A DNA stretch of 64,000 nt from an uncultured Eubacteriales bacterium (GTDB taxonomy: Bacteria; Bacillota; Clostridia; Lachnospirales; Lachnospiraceae): NCBI GenBank assembly GCA_949284175.1, contig CASDVE010000035.1:18690-82689 (forward strand). The letters are read 5' to 3'. Under the pieces are notes generated by a model that saw nothing but the letters and a program-made list of their open reading frames with translations, did not search any database and was not told where the DNA came from. The translations under genes and the position numbers were made by a program. Below, piece by piece: positions 52,025 through 59,642 of the stretch (the first letter of the stretch is position 1; each line of letters starts with the position of its first letter).

Positions 52025-52076
52025 ACAAACTTATCGTAAGTTGTTGTGTTAGAGTTTCATTTGGAGGTGAACGTTT

Positions 52077-52580
52077 ATGGAAAAAGAAATTATGAGTAAA
52101 ACCCAGAAATTAACCATTTCTGGTATGGTGATGGCTCTTTACATCGTCATTTTATGTCTTACACAAAATTTTTCATTCGGAGCATATCAAATTCGAATTG
52201 CTACATCATTATATGCTCTGTCTTATCTATTTCCGTTCCTAGTTTTTCCACTTGGTCTTGCGAACTTTATAGCGAATATGCTCTTTGGAGGTCTTGGCCC
52301 TCTTGATATGATCGGCGGTTGTCTTGTTGGAATTATAACAACAGCGTTGATTGTATGGATTCGAAAAAAGGGCTTAAATCTTTGGTTACTTACCATTCCA
52401 ATCGTGTTGATACCAGGATTAGGCGTGCCGATTTGGCTGTCTTATTTGTTAAAGATTCCATACGGTGCTTTGGCACTGAGTCTTTGCATTGGGCAGGTGG
52501 TACCAGCAATCTGTGGACCTATTATGGTAAAAGTATTACAAAGAGTATGGAAGGTGCAGAAAGGAGAAGTTTGTGTATGA
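52077..52580 (+). CDS. queT: QueT family queuosine precursor transporter
   Basis: This 167-residue integral membrane protein (five or six helices) is an ECF S-component-like transporter for queuosine precursors: [40 protein letters not shown] and [10 protein letters not shown]. It is the first gene under the preQ1 riboswitch. GGAGGTG is ten bases ahead of the ATG. Its stop overlaps the start of queF. Confidence 0.88.
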   Translation: MEKEIMSKTQKLTISGMVMALYIVILCLTQNFSFGAYQIRIATSLYALSYLFPFLVFPLGLANFIANMLFGGLGPLDMIGGCLVGIITTALIVWIRKKGLNLWLLTIPIVLIPGLGVPIWLSYLLKIPYGALALSLCIGQVVPAICGPIMVKVLQRVWKVQKGEVCV

Positions 52581-53074
52581 GTGGAAGAGATAGAAAAGAA
52601 TTAGAAGGGATTTCCTTACTTGGAAATCAAAAGACAGTGTATAAAAGTGATTATGCTCCAGAAGTTTTAGAAGCGTTTCCAAATAAACATCCTGAGAATG
52701 ATTACTTTGTTAAGTTCAATTGTCCAGAGTTTACCAGTTTATGCCCGATGACAGGACAACCAGATTTTGCTACCATTTACATTTCCTATGTGCCAGCAGA
52801 GAAAATGGTGGAGAGCAAATCTTTAAAACTTTATTTATATAGCTTTCGAAATCATGGAGATTTTCATGAGGATTGTGTCAATATTATTATGAAAGATCTC
52901 ATTAAACTTATGGATCCAAAATACATTGAAGTATGGGGAAAATTCACTCCAAGAGGTGGAATTTCTATCGATCCGTATTGCAATTATGGAAAGGCTGGAA
53001 CAAAATGGGAACAAGTGGCGTTCAACCGTTTAGTGAATCATGACCTGTATCCAGAAAAGGTGGATAACCGATGA
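52577..53074 (+). CDS. queF: preQ0 reductase (NADPH-dependent 7-cyano-7-deazaguanine reductase)
   Basis: This 165-residue enzyme of the tunnelling fold reduces preQ0 to preQ1 in queuosine synthesis. It shows the active-site motif [13 protein letters not shown] (catalytic cysteine and aspartate), [20 protein letters not shown] and the substrate-binding glutamate in the same segment. It is of the unimodular type. ATG 52577 is set by overlap with queT. A longer frame from 52319 runs through queT in another phase and is not real. Confidence 0.93.
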   Translation: MSGRDRKELEGISLLGNQKTVYKSDYAPEVLEAFPNKHPENDYFVKFNCPEFTSLCPMTGQPDFATIYISYVPAEKMVESKSLKLYLYSFRNHGDFHEDCVNIIMKDLIKLMDPKYIEVWGKFTPRGGISIDPYCNYGKAGTKWEQVAFNRLVNHDLYPEKVDNR

Positions 53075-53763
53075 AACAAGAAAAAGCGATGGTTTTATTC
53101 AGTGGTGGTGTGGATAGCACAACCTGTCTTGCGTTAGCCATTGAGAGATTTGGCAAAGAAAATGTAGTTCCCCTATCCATTGTTTATGGGCAAAAGCATG
53201 AAAAAGAGATCGAATCTGCAAAAAAAGTATTAGAGTATTATGGCATGGAAGGGATTACCATTGATTTAGCTCCTATTTTTGCAAGCAGTAATTGTTCTTT
53301 ATTAAAAGGCTCTACAAAAGAAGTGCCAAAGCAATCCTATGAAGAACAGCAAAAAGATGGGGATGGAACGCCCGTATCCACCTATGTTCCTTTTAGAAAT
53401 GGATTGTTTTTATCAACAGCCAGCAGTTTAGCTCTATCAAAAGATTGCAGTTATATTTATTATGGAGCCCACAAGGATGATGCGGTTGGCAGTGCCTATC
53501 CAGATTGCAGTGAAGTTTTTTATAGAGCAATGAATGAGGCAATTTATGAAGGGAGCGGACGAGCCGTTCGCATTGAAGCCCCTTTTATCAATAAAAATAA
53601 GGCAGAGATCGTGAAATTAGGACTAGAACTTGGAGTTCCTTATGAGTATACATGGAGTTGCTATGAGGGAAAAGAACACCCTTGTAAACAATGCGGGACT
53701 TGTATTGATAGACAGAAAGCATTTTTAGCAAATGGTGTACAAGATCCGTTGTGGCAGGAATAA
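53071..53763 (+). CDS. queC: 7-cyano-7-deazaguanine synthase
   Basis: This 230-residue ATP-dependent ligase converts 7-carboxy-7-deazaguanine to preQ0. It has the PP-loop [15 protein letters not shown] and the zinc site [14 protein letters not shown]. It overlaps queF by four bases. queD and queE are not in the window, so either they are elsewhere or the cell imports a precursor through QueT. Confidence 0.94.
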   Translation: MKQEKAMVLFSGGVDSTTCLALAIERFGKENVVPLSIVYGQKHEKEIESAKKVLEYYGMEGITIDLAPIFASSNCSLLKGSTKEVPKQSYEEQQKDGDGTPVSTYVPFRNGLFLSTASSLALSKDCSYIYYGAHKDDAVGSAYPDCSEVFYRAMNEAIYEGSGRAVRIEAPFINKNKAEIVKLGLELGVPYEYTWSCYEGKEHPCKQCGTCIDRQKAFLANGVQDPLWQE

Positions 53764-53785
53764 GGAATAAAAAGATAGAGAAAAA

Positions 53786-53817
53786 TTCATAGAATCTCCA
53801 CAAATAAATGATAGAAT
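53786..53817 (+). promoter_or_regulatory. Candidate response-regulator box upstream of the two-component operon
   Basis: TTCATAGAATCTCCACAAA (53786-53804) closely matches the tandem repeat in front of the small secreted protein gene (55994-56013), with a possible -10 TAGAAT at 53812-53817. It lies before the terminator hairpin at 53821, so transcripts from it would carry that hairpin as a leader. Confidence 0.5.
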
Positions 53818-53820
53818 AAA

Positions 53821-53852
53821 AAAAGCAGTACAAGAAGTTGTACTGCTTTTTT
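53821..53852. terminator. Terminator of the queTFC operon
   Basis: AAAAGCAGTACA (53821-53832) pairs perfectly with TGTACTGCTTTT (53839-53850), flanked by A and T tracts. Confidence 0.85.
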
Positions 53853-53883
53853 GTGATGGGAAACGATAGAAAGGAACGGATGG

Positions 53884-54588
53884 ATGGAAAAAAAGGCAAA
53901 GAAGATATTAGTTGTAGAAGATGAGCCAAAGATCATGGAAGTGGTAGAGGCGTATTTAAAGAACAATGGATATATTGTATTTTGTGCAAAGGATGGAGAA
54001 GAAGCACTGGAGCAGTTTCACAAAGAATCCCCAGACATGGTGTTATTAGATCTGATGTTGCCAAAAATATCAGGGGAAGAAGTGTGTCAGATCATACGAA
54101 GAGAATCCAGAGTTCCAATTATTATGTTAACTGCAAAAGTACAGGAGGATGATACTATCAATGGACTGAATATGGGGGCGGATGATTATATGACCAAACC
54201 ATTTTCACCAAGAGAGTTAGTGGCTAGAGTGGCAAGTCTTTTTCGGCGATGTGAAGGGACAAATGCTCCTTTACTCCATGTTATGAGTTGGAATGGAGGA
54301 GAGTTAGAAGTGAACTTTGATTCCTATACAGTAAAAAAACAAGGGAACATTGTAAGCCTTACACCCAATGAATTTAAGCTATTCTCAGCGATGGCAAAGT
54401 TTCCTCAAAAAACGTTTACAAGGGAAGAATTAATTGAAGTAGCCTTTGGTTTAGAGTTTGATGGTTATGATCGCACCATAGATTCTCATATTAAAAATTT
54501 AAGGGCAAAGATTGAGATGAATAGTTCAAAACCACGTTATATTATAACGGTTCGTGGTGTGGGATATCGGTTTGGTGGAGAAAAATGA
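53884..54588 (+). CDS. OmpR/PhoB-type response regulator
   Basis: This 234-residue DNA-binding protein has a receiver domain (1 to about 120: LVVEDEPKI acidic pocket, phospho-acceptor aspartate in MVLLDLMLPK, TAK lysine motif) and a C-terminal winged helix (about 140-232: SLTPNEFKLFSAMAKFPQKT, YDRTIDSHIKNLRAKIE, ITVRGVGYRF). It is the output half of the two-component pair and overlaps the kinase gene by four bases. Tandem CATAAAA half sites downstream are likely targets. Confidence 0.92.
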   Translation: MEKKAKKILVVEDEPKIMEVVEAYLKNNGYIVFCAKDGEEALEQFHKESPDMVLLDLMLPKISGEEVCQIIRRESRVPIIMLTAKVQEDDTINGLNMGADDYMTKPFSPRELVARVASLFRRCEGTNAPLLHVMSWNGGELEVNFDSYTVKKQGNIVSLTPNEFKLFSAMAKFPQKTFTREELIEVAFGLEFDGYDRTIDSHIKNLRAKIEMNSSKPRYIITVRGVGYRFGGEK

Positions 54589-55985
54589 AAAAAAGGAGGA
54601 AAGTGAGTTTAAAGATGCAGTTAATGCTATCCTATGGATTGATGGCATTTTTTTTAGTGATTTCATTGCTCGTGATTTCCAATGTGATGTTAGAACATCA
54701 TTTTAAAGTCTATGTTCAGCAAAGGCAAGAGCAAGCAAACCAAGCCCTTGTGGCTATGATTTTGGATGAGTTTAAAGAGGAAGGAACCCCCAGTTTAGAA
54801 TTTTTAGAACGGCTGGGAACAGATGCCCTAAAGCAGGGAATCGTTTTGATGGTAAAAGATAATAAGAATGAGGAAATGTACTGTGAATCCTGTATGAATC
54901 GTATCGGATGTGAGGAAATGCACACGAAAATGAAACAGATGATGCAGAGTCGGTATCCGAATTGGGAGGGAAAGTATACAGAAAAAGTCTACGAACTGAA
55001 ATGGAAAAATACCATTTATGGAAGTGTTGTTTTAGGATATTACGGTCCGTTTTTCTTTCATGAAGAAGATTTACAATTTATGAATCTTGTGAATGTTATC
55101 TTTATATTGGTGGCTTTTATAGTATTAATCCTCGCCATTGCTATGGGAATCTTTTTGGCAGAAAGGATTGCACAACCTTTGCACTATGTTATGGATCGGA
55201 CAAAAGCGTTAGAACAACAACAATATGAAGGCAGAATTGAATTTGTATCCAATACAAAAGAACTGGATGAACTCATTGGAAGTGTGAATACGTTGGCAGA
55301 TGCTCTAGAAAAACAACAACAGATCAAGCATCGAATGGCAAGGGATTATGCCCATGAATTTCGAACTCCTTTAACTGCCTTACAGTCTAATTTAGAGGCG
55401 ATGATAGATGGAATTTTTGAACCGACAAAAGAGCGATTAGAAAGCTGTCTTTTTGAAATTTTACGTTTGTCAAGAATGGCAGGGCAGATCAATCGCCTTG
55501 TGGAGATAGAGAATAACCATGTTTTTATACAAAAAGAATGGTTTGATCTAAAAGAATTATTAGTACAAACGGTATCCAATTTTGAACAGGAGTGGCGAGA
55601 GAAGAACTTACAAGTGAAAGTGAAAGCATCAAGGTGTGAAATTTTAGCGGATCGAGATAAAATGAGTCAAGTGGTCATCAATTTACTATCCAATGCCATT
55701 AAGTATACAAAAGCAGGAGGAACTATCTCTATTAAAGCAAAGGAAGTGGGATATAGCATCCATGTGATTGTGGAGGATACAGGAGAGGGAATTGCAAAAG
55801 AAGAGATTCCTAATATCTTTGAATATCTTTATCGTACCGATGATTCAAGAACAAGAGAAACAGGTGGTTCTGGAATTGGACTTGCTGTTGTAAAATCCAT
55901 CGTGACAGCCCATGGAGGAAAGATAGAAGTGGAAAGTGAATTGGGGAAAGGAAGTCGTTTTCTTGTGGTTCTTCCGAAAAAGTAA
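54585..55985 (+). CDS. Membrane sensor histidine kinase
   Basis: This 466-residue kinase has two membrane helices (about 12-32 and 168-190) enclosing an extracellular sensor domain with a cysteine cluster (MYCESCMNRIGCEEM), a HAMP linker (AERIAQPLHYVMDRTKALEQ), a dimerisation helix with the phospho-histidine in DYAHEFRTPLTALQSN, and an ATPase domain (VINLLSNAIKYTKAGG, VEDTGEGIAKEEIP, GGSGIGLAVVKSIV). The four close cysteines outside the membrane hint at a redox or metal signal (inference). Confidence 0.92.
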   Translation: MKKRRKVSLKMQLMLSYGLMAFFLVISLLVISNVMLEHHFKVYVQQRQEQANQALVAMILDEFKEEGTPSLEFLERLGTDALKQGIVLMVKDNKNEEMYCESCMNRIGCEEMHTKMKQMMQSRYPNWEGKYTEKVYELKWKNTIYGSVVLGYYGPFFFHEEDLQFMNLVNVIFILVAFIVLILAIAMGIFLAERIAQPLHYVMDRTKALEQQQYEGRIEFVSNTKELDELIGSVNTLADALEKQQQIKHRMARDYAHEFRTPLTALQSNLEAMIDGIFEPTKERLESCLFEILRLSRMAGQINRLVEIENNHVFIQKEWFDLKELLVQTVSNFEQEWREKNLQVKVKASRCEILADRDKMSQVVINLLSNAIKYTKAGGTISIKAKEVGYSIHVIVEDTGEGIAKEEIPNIFEYLYRTDDSRTRETGGSGIGLAVVKSIVTAHGGKIEVESELGKGSRFLVVLPKK

Positions 55986-55993
55986 TGAGATCC

Positions 55994-56036
55994 TTCATAA
56001 AATCTCCATAAAAACGAGCTATCATAACAATATACA
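55994..56036 (+). promoter_or_regulatory. Tandem CATAAAA box and promoter of the small secreted protein gene
   Basis: CATAAAA occurs at 55996-56002 and 56007-56013, 11 bp apart, as expected for OmpR/PhoB-type half sites on one DNA face. The second copy lies at -35 position relative to TATACA (56031-56036, 17 bp on). Activation by the neighbouring response regulator is probable. Confidence 0.6.
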
Positions 56037-56062
56037 GTATACAAGAAAAAGAGGTAACGAAG

Positions 56063-56428
56063 ATGAGAAAGAGAATACTGACAGTAACTGGAATGATGGC
56101 ATTAACACTTTTCGTTGGAACAACAGCATTTGCTGGGACAAAAGAAGTAAAAATGGTTCAAAATACAAATAAGATTACGAGATTGGAAGCAACCAATCAA
56201 ACAAGAACTTTGAATACTTCTTCCTATGGATGTGGGAATGGAATGGGAGCCAATGGATATGGCTTGATGATGGATGAAAATGGGAATTTATTATCCAAAA
56301 AAGAGTTTAAGAAAAACTTAAAGAAAGCAGAAAAAGATGGGTTGATCAGCAAAAAAGAGAAAGAATTTTACACCAATATGTATGAGTACTGTGCTGAACA
56401 ATCAAAGTCTTATGGATACGGATGTTGA
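56063..56428 (+). CDS. Small secreted protein downstream of the two-component system
   Basis: This 121-residue protein has a signal peptide (1 to about 25, MALTLFVGTTAFAGT). The mature part has SSYGCGNGMGANGYGLMMD, a Lys-rich helix (KKEFKKNLKKAEKDGLISKK) and a C-terminal YEYCAEQSKSYGYGC. Three cysteines and two Gly-Tyr-rich segments are the main traits. I know no family name. Its promoter has the response-regulator box, and the kinase has an extracellular Cys cluster, so it may be an accessory to the same envelope or metal stress (inference). Confidence 0.7.
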   Translation: MRKRILTVTGMMALTLFVGTTAFAGTKEVKMVQNTNKITRLEATNQTRTLNTSSYGCGNGMGANGYGLMMDENGNLLSKKEFKKNLKKAEKDGLISKKEKEFYTNMYEYCAEQSKSYGYGC

Positions 56429-56455
56429 TAAAGGCTAGATAATGATATGGAAACC

Positions 56456-56482
56456 AGCGAGGGGGAAACTCTTCGCTTTTTC
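56456..56482 (+). terminator. Terminator of the small secreted protein gene
   Basis: AGCGAGGG pairs with CTCTTCGCT (one wobble) and ends in T5. Confidence 0.6.
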
Positions 56483-56594
56483 TGATAGAAAGAATTGATA
56501 TAAAATATAAATTTATAGTTGTAGAAATAAAAAAAATTTTGTATCCTAAAGGAAGAAAGAACAATAAATCTTAAAGAAGGGATAGAAGGATAGG

Positions 56595-57386
56595 ATGATA
56601 AAAGCTATTTTTTTTGATATTGATGGTACGTTAGTGAGTTTTCGGACTCATGAAATTCCAGATTCTACACGATATGCACTAAAAGAATTGCAAGAAAAAG
56701 GGATTAAGTTATTTATTGCCACAGGTCGTTCACCAGTACAGATTGATTTCTTAAAAGAGAATACAGAGTTTTCTTTTGATGGATACATTACGATGAATGG
56801 ACAATATTGCTACAATCAGGAAGGAGTCATTCGAGAACAAGCATTGGAGCGAGAGGATCTCATCGCTTTATTGCCTTATTTAGAAGAGCATCCAGAGATA
56901 GGATCTAGTTTTGTAGAACTTGATTATGTATATTTTGATCGGTTGACCGATCGCATTCAAGCCATGTGGGATGGATTGGGAAAGACAGCACCTAAATTGA
57001 ACTTTGACACACCATCTCGGGTGAAAGAACAAAAGACGTATCAATTAAGTAGTTATATTCGAGAAGAAGAGGAAGAAGAATTTCTTAAGCATATGCCAAA
57101 TTGTAAGTCCGCCCGTTGGCATGAAACGTTTACAGATATTATTCCAAAAGATGGAGGAAAGACAGCAGGAATTCAAGCTGTATTAGAACATTACGGAATC
57201 AAGAAGGAAGAATGTATGGCCTTTGGAGATGGAGGAAATGACAAGGATATGTTGCAATATGCTGGTATTGGTATCGCCATGGGAAATGCCACAGAGGATG
57301 TAAAGCAGGTGGCAGACTATGTGACAAAAGATATTGATGAAGATGGCATTCTTCATGGATTGCGACAATTTCATGTGTTAGATTAG
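56595..57386 (+). CDS. HAD superfamily Cof-type phosphatase
   Basis: This 263-residue sugar- or nucleotide-phosphate hydrolase has motif I FFDIDGTLVSF (nucleophile aspartate), motif II IATGRS, a cap of the C2b type, and motifs III/IV KDGGKTAGIQAVLEH and FGDGGNDKDMLQYAGIGIAMG. Substrates of this group are varied (for example FMN, sugar phosphates), so none is assigned. The ATG follows AAGGATAGG. Confidence 0.9.
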   Translation: MIKAIFFDIDGTLVSFRTHEIPDSTRYALKELQEKGIKLFIATGRSPVQIDFLKENTEFSFDGYITMNGQYCYNQEGVIREQALEREDLIALLPYLEEHPEIGSSFVELDYVYFDRLTDRIQAMWDGLGKTAPKLNFDTPSRVKEQKTYQLSSYIREEEEEEFLKHMPNCKSARWHETFTDIIPKDGGKTAGIQAVLEHYGIKKEECMAFGDGGNDKDMLQYAGIGIAMGNATEDVKQVADYVTKDIDEDGILHGLRQFHVLD

Positions 57387-57437
57387 GCACACCGATTATA
57401 TCACAAGGTCAAGTGGCATAAAATGCCTCGGTGTGCC
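57386..57437. terminator. Stem-loop between convergent genes
   Basis: GGCACACCGA (57386-57395) pairs with TCGGTGTGCC (57428-57437). There is no T tract on either side, so it may be a weak terminator or mRNA-end protector for the HAD and DUF6033-like genes. Confidence 0.6.
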
Positions 57438-57448
57438 ACAAACTATCA

Positions 57449-58516
57449 TTAGATGGAAATATCTAAGGATGTGGATACATTCACTTGAACGTTGGTTTGC
57501 ATGCTTCCGCCAGTGCTAACACTTATAGAAGGAGAAGATACAGAAGAAGGGATGGATGGGGAAGGAGAAGACAAAGGAATGCCAAGAGAGCGTAAGTAGC
57601 GTCTTTTTTCGGCATCTGTAAGAAAATGGATGTTGGTGGATTTTAATTTATGATATTCGCCTAGTCGATGCTTTCTTCTGGCGTTTTCCATAGCTTGACG
57701 CAAGAGCTGAGCCTCTTTTTGCCGTTGTTCTTGCTCTGCTTCCTTCACTTTTTTTTGCATATGTTCTTCTTGCTCTAAATTCTTAATTTTTCCCTTTACT
57801 GAGAAAACAATATTTTTTGCATGAGCGATAAGCCGTTTTAACTCTGTCTTATCATAGGAGCTACTTCGCTTTAAACCTTCCAAATAATAGAGATTTCCAT
57901 AGGCTTTGCTTTTTAGTGTTTTAGCCATAACAGAAGTTTTTGCTGATAGAACACGTGCGATCATCGCCTGCGGATCGTATTGGATTTTCTTCTTTTCTTG
58001 TACTGCTTCTTCTTGTTTTTTTTCTTCTCTTCGCTTCTTTAGATCTTCCGCATAATCATAGCGATATTCATAAGTAGAAGTCCAATAGGAAACTTGGGAA
58101 GAGTCTGTAATGACTGCTCCTGCTCCTAAAACTGGTTTTCCCATTGCCATAGTGTGCTGGGCTTTCTTTTGCACTTGATCTAGAATATTACAGAGTTCAA
58201 AAAAGCCCTTTTTCATGGTTGTTTCATCCTTTTGTAGCTGTTCTAAAAACTCGTTAGAGATGAGCAGATGGGTGCCACCGCCAGCTTGCAGGGCATAATC
58301 TTTGATGGATGTTTGGGATGGTAATGTTCCGATTTCGATGGAAACGGAAGGGTATTTTTCTTTTAAGTAGTCTAAAAGCTCAGGGATGGTCAACTTGCTT
58401 GGGTCAAATTCTGATTTAAGATCCAGAGTATCGATAGAAGTTTTACTTGTAGTAGAATTTTTTTGCATTGTTTTTATATTACGAGATGTTAAGTTTGTAA
58501 TTGCATTGATATCCAA
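57449..58516 (-). CDS. DUF6033-like hypothetical protein
   Basis: This 355-residue protein is soluble and Lys/Glu/Gln-rich. It has LTIPELLDYLKEKYPSVSIE, THLLISNEFLEQLQKDETTM, a YWTSTYEYRYDYAEDLKKRR motif, a coiled-coil stretch (about residues 240-300, KIKNLEQEEHMQKKVKEAEQ) and a Ser/Pro/Val-rich C-terminus (SPSPSIPSSVSSPSISVSTG). The combination is like DUF6033 proteins of Lachnospiraceae, whose function is unknown; some lie near flagellar genes. I chose TTG 58516 (residues starting DINAITNLTSRN) because GGGGTGA is five bases ahead; the in-frame ATG at 58558 has none. Confidence 0.6.
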   Translation of the reverse strand: MDINAITNLTSRNIKTMQKNSTTSKTSIDTLDLKSEFDPSKLTIPELLDYLKEKYPSVSIEIGTLPSQTSIKDYALQAGGGTHLLISNEFLEQLQKDETTMKKGFFELCNILDQVQKKAQHTMAMGKPVLGAGAVITDSSQVSYWTSTYEYRYDYAEDLKKRREEKKQEEAVQEKKKIQYDPQAMIARVLSAKTSVMAKTLKSKAYGNLYYLEGLKRSSSYDKTELKRLIAHAKNIVFSVKGKIKNLEQEEHMQKKVKEAEQEQRQKEAQLLRQAMENARRKHRLGEYHKLKSTNIHFLTDAEKRRYLRSLGIPLSSPSPSIPSSVSSPSISVSTGGSMQTNVQVNVSTSLDISI

Positions 58517-58661
58517 AATATCACCCCCACAAAAAGAAATTCTATGTCTTTTCATCATGCTCTCTATTTATTTATCGAATGTTGTTCGGAAAAAGTTTAG
58601 AGTGTAGTATAATAAAAAATGTGAATCAAATCTTATATTTAGTAGGAAAGGAATAAAATAA

Positions 58662-59642
58662 ATGCAATATTATTTAGCACCATTGGAGGGAATTACAGGA
58701 TACGTTTATCGAAATGCTTATGAGAAAGTATTTCATAATGTAGATAAGTATTTCACTCCTTTTTTATCGCCAACAAAAAATAAAAAGCTGACATCAAGAG
58801 AAAAGAATGATGTTTTACCAGAACATAATAAAGGAATGTATGTAGTGCCACAGATTTTAACTAACTGTGCGGAACATTTCTTGGATACGGTTATCCAGTT
58901 AAAGGCATTTGGATACCAAGAGGTGAATTTAAACTTGGGCTGTCCTTCTGGGACTGTTGTGACGAAGAAAAAAGGAGCTGGATTCTTATCCGATCCAGCT
59001 ATGCTCGATGAATTTTTGGATGAGATTTTTAGGGGAAGTCAGATAAAAATTTCGGTAAAGACAAGGTTAGGAATGGAGAGTATAGAAGAATTTCCGAGGC
59101 TCATGGAGATTTTTAACCGCTATCCAATGGAAGAACTGATTGTTCATCCGAGGGTACAAAAGGATTTTTATAAAAATGTCCCTCAATATGAATGTTATGA
59201 GTGGGCGATGAAAGAAAGTGTAAATCCCCTTTGTTATAATGGAGATATTTTTGGGGTTGATAGCTTTGAAAGATGTTTAAACCGGTTTCCAAAACAGAAG
59301 GTATGGATGCTTGGAAGAGGGATTATTGGGAATCCAGGACTGATTGGGGAAATAAAAGATAATCAGCCACCTACCATAGAGCAGTTAAAACAATTTCATG
59401 ATGAGATTTATGGCGGATATGAAGTGATCATGTCTGGGGAAAGAAATGTATTGTTCAAAATGAAAGAATTGTGGTTTTATATGGGAAATTTATTTGAAGA
59501 TAGTAAAAAAGAATTAAAACAGATAAAAAAAGCTACAAAAGCTGTGGAATATAAGACCGCTGTCAATACGCTGTTTCGAGAGAAAAATTTGAAGGAGAAA
59601 AGGGAGTGGAATATGGCAAAAGGAGGAAATGATGGCGATTGA
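58662..59642 (+). CDS. tRNA-dihydrouridine synthase family protein
   Basis: This 326-residue FMN enzyme reduces uridine to dihydrouridine in tRNA. It shows YLAPLEGITGYVYRNA (FMN strand), VPQILTN, EVNLNLGCPSGTVVTKKKGA with the catalytic cysteine, ISVKTRLGM, ELIVHPRVQ and MLGRGIIGNPGLIGEI. It belongs to the short Dus branch found in Firmicutes. AAAGGAATAAAATAA precedes the ATG. The 3' end overlaps the PBP gene. Confidence 0.9.
   Translation: MQYYLAPLEGITGYVYRNAYEKVFHNVDKYFTPFLSPTKNKKLTSREKNDVLPEHNKGMYVVPQILTNCAEHFLDTVIQLKAFGYQEVNLNLGCPSGTVVTKKKGAGFLSDPAMLDEFLDEIFRGSQIKISVKTRLGMESIEEFPRLMEIFNRYPMEELIVHPRVQKDFYKNVPQYECYEWAMKESVNPLCYNGDIFGVDSFERCLNRFPKQKVWMLGRGIIGNPGLIGEIKDNQPPTIEQLKQFHDEIYGGYEVIMSGERNVLFKMKELWFYMGNLFEDSKKELKQIKKATKAVEYKTAVNTLFREKNLKEKREWNMAKGGNDGD

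Noticed and set aside
52319..52576. Upstream extension of queF through queT
   Set aside because: It runs in another frame across queT; the ATG at 52577 with stop/start overlap is the standard arrangement.
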